From the NCBI GenBank assembly GCA_050290225.1, contig JBNKHG010000011.1, positions 1 through 52,615 on the forward strand: a stretch of DNA of 52,615 nucleotides, in the 5' to 3' direction. A model generated the notes under the pieces. It saw nothing but the letters and a program-made list of their open reading frames with translations, was not told the DNA's origin and searched no databases. Shown piece after piece: positions 16,501-24,700 of the stretch; within the stretch, counting starts at the first letter, position 1; each line of letters opens with the position of its first letter. Position numbers and translations under genes: made by a program. Source of the DNA: JBNKHG01 sp050290225 (GTDB lineage Bacteria > Pseudomonadota > Gammaproteobacteria > Pseudomonadales > Cellvibrionaceae).

Positions 16501-18765
16501 CTCCCGGTCGGCATCGCTTTGCGCCGGTTCCGCGGTATCCACTTCATCAACCACCCACAGCGTCTGTGGCTGTGTCTGGTCGAAACGTCCCTCACTGTCG
16601 TACACCCGCAGAAGGTAGACGAGTTTGCGTACCGTTGCAGTGGCGTTATCGAATTCCACTTGCCATTCGCCATTACCATCGGCATTGAGCGGGACGACAG
16701 CCAGGGGTTCGGAACGGGTGGATTCGCCGGCGTTGAACAGGCGGACTTCGGCTTTTTCGATGGTGTTGCGGTAGTTGCTGTAGAGTTTGAAAGACACCTT
16801 GTTTTCAATGGCGCTGGTGTTGTAGTCGTCCTGATAGCGAACGGTGCTTGGCCAGGCCGTGATATTGAGCCGCGGCTTGAAGTTGAGGTTGTCGAATTTA
16901 AAGCGGATATCGGCTTTTTCGAAGGCCACATCCGTACAGCGTTGTACGTCGGCGATACTTTTGCCCGGGTCAACCAGTGGTTCGCCATCGACGGTAATAC
17001 GCATCAGGTTGAGTGCGTAAGGATTCCGGGTTTCCACTTCACGGGTGATGCGGGTAATGTCGATACCCTCAAAGTCTTCCAGCAGGGCCAGTTCGTCATA
17101 GATGACCTCTACTTTGACCCGCGAGCGGTCGGACTCGACAAAACCCGCATTGACGACATCGTCGGTCTGCACGTAACCGTATCCCAAAACTTCCGTCTGT
17201 TCATCCGTTAACGCAATATCTTTGGCAACCTGTTCCATGACCCGGCGCGCACGCGCGGTGGATAAGCCGACATCATCGCCGTAAACAGCGGCGGTACGGC
17301 GATCCAGGCGTTCATTGGCGATGTAGCCGGTGAAGCGCAGGCGGACATTGGTTTTGTCACCGATTTCCGCCATCAGTTGCCGCAGACGCTGACTGTAGCC
17401 GGGGTTGACGAGCGGCTGTCCATCCTTGAAATAAACCGGCGCAACCGGACCGGAAGGCGGATCATAGACAGCCGTCACCGTCTCGGCACCCGACTGTTCG
17501 GGGCACATCTGGGGCTCATCCGGCAATGCCTGCAGGGGATCGTCATACCAGAATTCCACTTCAATCCGACGATTGAGGCTGCGTCCCTTTTCCGTGTCAT
17601 TGGAGGCCAGCGGTTTCTCAGCACCCATGCCGTCGCTGTCAATGGCAGCGGTGGGAAGATCCAGGGCATCTTGTACGGCGAGGGCTACACGCCGCGCCCG
17701 GGCACGGGACAAACTCAGGTGGTTACCGTAAATGCGGGCATCGCGCGCGCCCAGTGGCAGGTTGTCGGTGTGACCGATAAAGCGCACCACCACATTTTGC
17801 TTGATACTCAGATTATCCAGTACCTGGCGGATCTGTTGCAGGAACTGCCCGGACACTTCGGTCGCGTTTTCCGAGTAGCGCAACGGGGCAACCAGATTTT
17901 TGACTTTGGCCCGCTTGTCATGATCCGTTTTGTAAGTCAGTTTACAGACGGTTTCCACGCGACAGACTTTAATGCGATGCATTTGCTCACTGACGAGCAC
18001 TTCCTTTTCAATCTGCTTTTGGGCAACTTCGTCATACCAGACTTCCACCTCTACCCGGCGGTTTTTGGCACGGCCGGCTTCGCTGTTGTTGCTCGCCACC
18101 GGCACCGAGTCACCCAGTCCCTCGTAGGATATGGATTCTGCCGGCAGATGCAGCGCCCGCTGGAAATACTCAGCGGTGGTACCGGCCCGCTCGCGAGAGA
18201 GACCAATATTATCGACGTATAATTGTGCCAGCTCCTTGCTCAGGCTGGCATTGTCCGTGTGACCGACAAAGTGAAGGCGCAAGTTTTTGCGTCCTTCCAT
18301 CTTTTGCAGCACTTCGCGAACCTGATCGATATATTTCTCCGGAATCTCGGCTTTACCCGAGGCGAAATGAATCGGCGGCACAATGTTCTGCAATTTCACC
18401 GTAGTGACGTCTTCGGCGGTAACCTGCTGAATTTCGAGGCGGTCGCCCCGGGACTCATCCTCATCCGCCTTCACCCAACTCTGGCCGCCTTTCATGGTGG
18501 TCTGGGTTTGCTCGACATTATCGCCGTATTCAGTCTCCCGGCTGTTCGACTCATCAGCAAGGGAACCCACCGCCCATTGATAGGCGCGTCGAGACATGTC
18601 CACAGGCGCACCCACAGAAGTCTTCAGCCCGTCGATAGAGGACATCAGCCAGCTGTCCGACTCTTCCGAGTTTGCCACTGTGCCATTCAGTAGCAATACC
18701 GTCGCCAGCGCAAGTTTTTTCATCCCGCGCAATACCGGCACAACACGTTCACTCGCCATCATCAT
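13558..18765 (-). CDS. OmpA-like triple-domain protein with C-terminal outer-membrane beta-barrel
   Basis: The ATG at 18765 overlaps the stop of the DUF11 gene by one base (TAATG), so the two are translationally coupled; the product is 1,735 residues. A signal peptide (MKKLALATVLLLNGTVANS) follows a short N-tail. Three OmpA-like domains come next, at about 125-250, 290-410 and 440-560. The first two have the peptidoglycan-binding GHTDN and SRxRA residues; in the third, GHTDN is replaced by GYIAN, so binding there is probably lost. Beta-sandwich-like segments (about 600-850) follow, then a long stretch of alternating amphipathic strands to the C-terminus, ending YFINAIGKF with the terminal Phe of outer-membrane barrels. 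It probably anchors to peptidoglycan and forms a large barrel that presents or exports the DUF11 protein. That role is inferred. Confidence 0.85.
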   Translation of the reverse strand: MMMASERVVPVLRGMKKLALATVLLLNGTVANSEESDSWLMSSIDGLKTSVGAPVDMSRRAYQWAVGSLADESNSRETEYGDNVEQTQTTMKGGQSWVKADEDESRGDRLEIQQVTAEDVTTVKLQNIVPPIHFASGKAEIPEKYIDQVREVLQKMEGRKNLRLHFVGHTDNASLSKELAQLYVDNIGLSRERAGTTAEYFQRALHLPAESISYEGLGDSVPVASNNSEAGRAKNRRVEVEVWYDEVAQKQIEKEVLVSEQMHRIKVCRVETVCKLTYKTDHDKRAKVKNLVAPLRYSENATEVSGQFLQQIRQVLDNLSIKQNVVVRFIGHTDNLPLGARDARIYGNHLSLSRARARRVALAVQDALDLPTAAIDSDGMGAEKPLASNDTEKGRSLNRRIEVEFWYDDPLQALPDEPQMCPEQSGAETVTAVYDPPSGPVAPVYFKDGQPLVNPGYSQRLRQLMAEIGDKTNVRLRFTGYIANERLDRRTAAVYGDDVGLSTARARRVMEQVAKDIALTDEQTEVLGYGYVQTDDVVNAGFVESDRSRVKVEVIYDELALLEDFEGIDITRITREVETRNPYALNLMRITVDGEPLVDPGKSIADVQRCTDVAFEKADIRFKFDNLNFKPRLNITAWPSTVRYQDDYNTSAIENKVSFKLYSNYRNTIEKAEVRLFNAGESTRSEPLAVVPLNADGNGEWQVEFDNATATVRKLVYLLRVYDSEGRFDQTQPQTLWVVDEVDTAEPAQSDADRELLTGYGENRLAEQNIPLNGGSVQVFGDSIPENHSVWVAGRPVPLSQDNEFITEELLPSGLHTVEVAVLDEEGNGELYLRDLQLKKNDWFYVGIADLTLARDDTNGPAALVTNDEAHYDNDVSIDGRFAFFTNGKFGDNWELTASADTREGEIDEIFTNFMEKTPDAMFRRIDPDYYYPTFGDDSTVEEGAPTLGKFYVKLAQDDNYGLWGNFDAEYTNNSLAHIDRTLYGANLHWQDKSVTGFGDQRWVVDGFVADPGTIASRDEFRGTGGSVYYLRHQDILQGSERVRVEVRDKDSGLVVAVKNLQAGLDYDMEYIQGRVFLSEPLSATNIDQMLINSDTGNGSEVYLVTRYEYTPGLDEADTLAVGAQAHYWVNDSVRLGLTTNSSEEDSADGSLNGVDVTWRKSTDSWIKLELSQSEGAGVDTLDSIDGGFTFDPVSVTDEDASAGGVRLDSSLALSDLHDTLNGKMTFYVQTLEAGYAAPGLQTSRDLDQFGGMLTVPVTERMDLRAKLDIREQDEGLETTATEVNADYRLGENWTLSSGLRYDDRTDNSVVVPATQEVGDRTDMRIQGKYDSRKNWSSYGFLQGTLASTGNRDENNRIGAGGSYQLSERLSVNGEVSGGDLGTLGSLGTEFLYSDRTSLYTNYVIENERTDNGLRSRQGNLVSGFRTQYKDTASLYMEERYSHGDAPSGLTHSAGIDLAPNDRWNYGINIDIATLKDSLTAAETERTAMGLKLGYRFEATTYASALEYRIDDNESPSTGETSERKTWLMKNSVKLQVSDNWRFIGKLNLSESESSQGEFYDGNFTEAVLGYAYRPVYHDRLNALLKYTYFYNLPATDQVTVANTAVEYVQKSHVISADVTFDLTSRLSLGGKYAFRRGELSLDREDPEFFRSDAFLYVARADWHLPYRWDLLLEGRMLDLPDAQDKRSGLLVGVYRHVGDNLKIGVGYNATDFSDDLTDLDYDSKGYFINAIGKF

Positions 18766-21700
18766 TATTCCAGCACCCCATTCTTCTCTGGCGGGGCACC
18801 GCGACGCCAATAGATTCCCGTTTCAACCTTGAGCCTGTAGCAACAATCCAACGCCTGCCATTGCTTCAGTACCTCCTGCTTGATGGCATTCAGGCGTTTT
18901 TTAACCAGTTGCTTATCCTCGACATCGGCGAGATAGGCAATACGCAAAATGGAAGGGGATTTTTTCAGCTCGCCGACCAGCATCGGGATACGAGGCCGCC
19001 ATTGCGGACGCACGTCAGTCGAGCTGTTGAAGAACACTCCATCGGCCACATCCAGGCGGACAACCCGATGCAGCGACGCACCCAGATTAAACTTGGCGGC
19101 CTTACCGCGAGTCAGGCGAATGACCCGCGGATTTTCTGTCGTCATGCGATAACCGCTTGGCAGGCTGCGCTCATCCACCTTGAGAATAAAGTTGGAACCA
19201 CGTAACTCGTTGGGCACAGCGGCGCAGGTCAAATGGAAACGACCGTGCTGATCGGCCGTCATTGTCAGGCCACGGGCGCTGACCACACGCGCACCGGCAA
19301 TGCCTGACTCGCCCGGGTCGGGGTAGCCATTGAGGTTCGCGTCGTCGAAAACTTTGCCGTAAATATCGGAACAATCCAGGGTCGGGTCGGGCACCACGCG
19401 CACCTTGGCGCTGGCGGTATTGGAGACCGCTTCCCGGGTAAAGGCACTGATCACCTGCGCCCGATTGATGTATTCGCCTTCCGCCACGCCAGCACCGGGC
19501 GTAAATACCATCTCGATTGTGCTGGTGGCGTTCAATTCCAGATCGATGTTTTCCCAGCGCAGTTGCCCTTCGATCAATACCGGCTCCTGGGGCTGCCCGT
19601 TGTAGCGCGCCGAACCTTCCACGTATTTGAAGCCGGGCGGGAAGATATCCACCACGGTCAGATCCTGCAGCGCGGACAGGTAGGCGTTTTCGATGGTAAT
19701 GGTGTAGGGCACCAGATCCCCGCGCGAGACATTGACTTTGCCGGCCACTTTCCTCACCGCAACGGCGGTATCCAATATCGGATCGAGCGGAATATGGTTA
19801 TTGAACAACTGGTTTTCGCCAGGGATCTGCATATCGTTGAATTGCAGATGCAGGTAATAGAGGGTTCCCGCCGAGCGAGCCTCGACAGAGGTCGGAGGTG
19901 CACTGGGGGAGGTCACCACTTCGCAGATATCCGCCGTTGACGGCAGCGCGTCACTCGCACCGCCGAGACACGCAGGCACATCAAACGGCGCGGTGGTCTC
20001 GTCACTCTGCGGCGGAATCAGGCGCGATACACCCTGTTCAAAATTGGAAGAGGGCTCGGTCACCTGAATCAGATAACTGCCTGATGTCGGGCAGGCAGGT
20101 ACGTCGAAATTAATATCAAAGCGGTAGAAACCTGAGGCAGGTGTCACCTGTCCCTGTTGCGCCGTATCGTCAAAACAGGTTTCCGGCAAGGGTTGCAGTG
20201 TCGCCGCATCCACCATGGTCAACACCGCTCCCGGCACCGCGACCCGCGTTATGGAGTCGTAGACGACCCCGTTCGGGAGGATGGGCAGATTGAGGTAATC
20301 CTGGAAACTGTTGCCGGCGACAACGATCTGATCGATAGCGTGCAGGGTGTTGACGTAGGGCGAATCCGCAACACCCAGAAGGGCTGTAGCGGTACCCGCC
20401 CCGGGCGCGGTGAAGCCGATACGATAGACATCCGTGGACATATCGTTGGGCGCCAGGCCGAAGAAACTGTAGTGACCGTTTTCATCGGTATCGGTCTGTG
20501 CAATCGCCATATTGTTGCGGTAAAGCTCAACCGTCCAGCCTTCCATCAGGGGCTCATTGGCATCCGGCAGCTTGTCGTCGCTGAAGTCATGCCACACCGT
20601 GCCGCCGACTGTGCCGGTATAGCTTGGCGGTGCGCCCACCACGACCGAAACCGAGGCCGTGTCCGTCTGGTTATCGGCATTCCAATAGACCTGGGCGATA
20701 TTGGTAATGGTCGTGCCGGTCACCTGGGCCGGATCGACATAAGCCCGGAAGCGCAGCACGACCGTGCCATCCGGTTCGAGATCACCGTAAGTGCTGCTGT
20801 AATCGGCTGTGAGTACAGGATCGGCAAAAGAGATTCCGGTCTCACTGCCGTTGAGCCTGGCGGAATCCGGCCGGTAGTTCAATTGGTCCAGGGTCGGTTG
20901 ATCGAGGTTGTCCTGAATCCTGACATCGGTTGCCGGTAATGTGCCGATGTTGCGAACGGTGACGACATACTCCAGTTCATCCCCCGGCAGTACAACACCG
21001 CCATCGACATCGAAAACCTCTTTGGTAATAGCCAACAATTGCAGGTCACCGACCACACTGATCGTCGGCTGATCCCCGTTACTGTCGATACCATCGGCGT
21101 CGGTCGGCTCGTCTGCCTGCTCGTTACTGCTGACGACACCCTGGTTGCTGATCAGTGTACCCGGTGTGGCTGCGCCATCGACCATGACATCAAACCTGAT
21201 CGTCGCCGTGCCTCCCGCCGTGATCACGCCCGTGGCGGCACCGTCGTCCGACGATACCGCAATGCCGGCTGCCAACGGCGATAGGCCGCCATCGGGTTGA
21301 CCGATGGCCACGTCATTAAGGTAAGTACTATTCGCCACATAAGCGGTGTTGCCCGGAACGGCATCCAGGAAGTTGACGCCGGTTGCGTCGACAGCCCCGA
21401 AGTTGCTGATCACAATGGTGTAACGCAGCACATCACCGGCATCGATAACCCCGGCGGAGCCATTGTCGACCTGCAGCGCCACCGTCTTGAGTGCATCCAG
21501 TAACGGCGCATAACCGACCACATCCAACGTCGGGTCATCGGCGACGGGCGTGTCGGGATCATCGGAAGGGACTGCGAACGGACCGCTGTTACCGGCACCA
21601 GACCCATTGACATGCCCCTGGTTGGAGATGACTGTGCCACCGACAACACCCGTGTTAACCGTCACATCAAAGGTGACCGTGGCAACATTATCCGTGGTAG

Positions 21701-24700
21701 CGGAGGCATCGGCACGCATGACGCCCGGCGTCGGATTTTCGGGGGCGTAAAGCAGCATGCCATCCTGCAGCGGTGAGACGCCCGCGGCAGGATCGGCCAC
21801 CGGCGCACCATTCAGTGTCGTGGAACCTGCGACATAAGTGGTGAAAGTGGGAACCAGATCACCCAGGGCAACGTCGATGGCATTTTCATTGCCCTGGTTC
21901 TTGACGGTAATGGTGTAGCGCAGCGTGTCACCGGGTTCCAGCACCGCCGCATCACCAGTCAGGTCCTCAGAGGTTTTCTCAACCCGCATCTGCGGCGCCG
22001 AAGCGATCAGCGTGGCGGCGGTATTACTGGGCGTGGCAGGCAGATTATCCGCCGTCAGATAGCCGGTATTTTCGACACTGGTGCCACTGTCAATAACGTC
22101 GGCCAACTGCGCACTGAATTCAATGGTGATGCTGTCGGCGCCACCGGCATCGCCCGCGGCGGCCAGGGCTATCTGGCTGATGTCCACCAGACCGGTGCCG
22201 TTACTGCCGCCATTGATGTCAGTGCCACTGATGTTGGCCGAGGCCGGATAACCAGACAGCACCAGGCTGCCGGGCTTAAACCACGCCGCCAGGGAGTCGG
22301 TGAATACACCATTGGTAATGGGAACAATGCTGTTGTTGGTCAATACCAGGGTGTATTGCAGGGTATCGCCCGGCTCGGCATTGTCACCGGGATTTTGTCC
22401 TGAGGTGACATTGACGACGCTCTTCACCAGTGAGACATCGAGCCTGGTGGTCAAAGTGGTGGTAGAGGGGCCGGCGTAATAATCATTGACGGCGGGCGAG
22501 TTGCTGCCGTCACGCTCGTAGCTGCTGGGCCCCTCAAGATTGGTCCACTGAACACTGGCCGCATTGGTGAGCTCTTGCCCGGCTTGCACACCGGCGAGCA
22601 CCTCGACATCGTAAGTCACATTGACCACTGTGCCTTCGACGACGTCGACATCCGCCGTCGCCGCAGCCAGATCCCAGACCAGTGTCTGTGCGGTATTCAC
22701 ACCATCAGCGCCATTGTCCTGCGGCTCGGCAATGGTGTTACCGGTGCCATCCACCGTGGCCGAGCCGGCGATATAGAGGAGTCCCAAACTCAGGCTGTCA
22801 TCAATCCGCAAATCAAAGGCATCGGTGTAAATATCATCGGCGGCCCCACCTGAAGCCGTGAAGGCCAGGTTGTAACGCAACGTATCGCCCGCCACCGGCG
22901 CCGCTCCCGGTGTTGTCAGATTAGTGACCGTTTTGTTGATCTGGAGCAGGGGTTCGGTCAGCGTGACCGGCTCACTGGTACCGCTGGTATCGGCCGCCGG
23001 GTCCAGGCCGGTGTAGGTATAGGAGGCGGTATTGGTAAAGCTGTCGCCGGCATTGGCATCGACCGAGTTTTGCACCCGCGTGGTCAATGTGATCACAACC
23101 TGCTCACCGGCGGTAATCTGGGCGATACCCAGGTTTACCTGATCCGGTGCGACACTGTTATCCGTGAGACTGACAGCATTGCCGCCGCCGTCCACCGCCG
23201 TGGCACTGACATATTCCAAAGCACTTGGCAGCGAATCCGTTACCACCACATTATCGAGCGTGGCGTTTTGCAGTGTTGCCGGTACGCGAATCTGGTAGAC
23301 GACTTCGTCGCCGATGGTGGCCTGATCGCTGGAAATCCGGGTTTTGAGCAGCCGCGCAATATTGAGTTGGTTGGTCATGTAGACCTGGGCAACATCGGCC
23401 GGGTTATAGATCCGCCCGGATTGCGCTAGCGGCAGCGAGCGGTATTCGGTCAAACTGGCGGCGTTGTTCCAGGTCGAGAAGGGCGGAATATCACTGTGGA
23501 AACCCACCGAATAGTCGACAGTGACACACTCGCCGGGATTGACCGGTGCCGAATCCTGCAATGCGATCTCCAGCACACCGCCACGGCTCGGCAGACTGAT
23601 AGTGTAATCGACACCTTCAGCCAGCGTTGCGCCACCGACTGACACCACCGGGGCACCGCTGATCAGGTCCGCCTCATCCAGTTCATTGGGGAACTGATCC
23701 TGAAGGGTGACAGCATAGGCCGGAGCCAGGCCATTGTTGCAGGATTCGACCCTGAACTGCATGGTGTCGGCGAGGATATCAACCTGATAGGGATCGAATG
23801 AGACGCCCGATCCGGTTCTGCCACCGAGGGTATCGACTTTCGTTATCGCACTCATTCGGGGCTGCAGAACGTCAATCGACGCCACTGCCGTGAGGCGGTC
23901 CGGATAGGTGGCCGGATCCCCGCCGGTATAAGTGAGCGAGGCATTGTTATCGAGCTGGGAACTGGTGGCCGTACTGATACCCGTAGGTGCGGCGTCGGCG
24001 ATGACCAGCGCGCTGTAGCGAATAACCAGTGTATCGATGGGTGTGCCGTCGTTACTGGGGGCGTTGAAGACATCGCCCAGGTCCCAGGTCAGAACACCGG
24101 TATCCCCAGCCGCAGGCTGCGAATTGACGCTGTAGGTAAAACTGGCCGCGCCGGAGGCCGGAGTGATGCTTTCCAGGCTTGCATACGCCATCCCCGCAGG
24201 CAGGGTATCCTCCACCACCACAGACCGGGTGGTGTACTCCTGTAAATCCAGGGTCAATTCATAGGTTACGCTATCGCCAACACGCACCACCGGGTTAGCG
24301 GCAGAGGCGGGGGACTCGGCATAGGTGTCGAACACAACCGACTTGCCAATAGTCGTATCGTCGACGGCGGAAACATCAACGGTTACCGGCCCGACACAAT
24401 AATCATTGGGTGCAACGATGGCCGGACAACCCGCGCCGTCACGTTCACCGCTGTCGGTGTCATCCAACGATGTCCACTCGGCCACCACGGCATTACTGAT
24501 GACGCCGCCACTGGTCTCATCGACACTGACCTGATACGTCAGCACCAATGACGCGCCCTGGACGACATCCAGGCTGCCATCCTGATTGAGCGCGCCCCAA
24601 ATCAGTTGACCGACGACCGTGGTGTCCGGATCGACCTGAAATCCAGCCACAGCAACGCCATTGATCTCAGCGACGGCCGATGACGACACAAGGGAGACCG

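Noticed and set aside
13927..18693. Long open frames on the + strand opposite the OmpA-barrel gene (for example 13927-14667, 15112-16215, 17377-18222)
   Set aside because: They lie wholly antisense to a gene with clear domains and in-frame structure, lack ribosome sites and have no recognisable protein pattern. They follow from codon bias.
18765..18810. Earlier start for the OmpA-barrel gene at 18810
   Set aside because: It would overlap the DUF11 gene by 45 bases and put a charged tail before the signal peptide; the TAATG start fits better.
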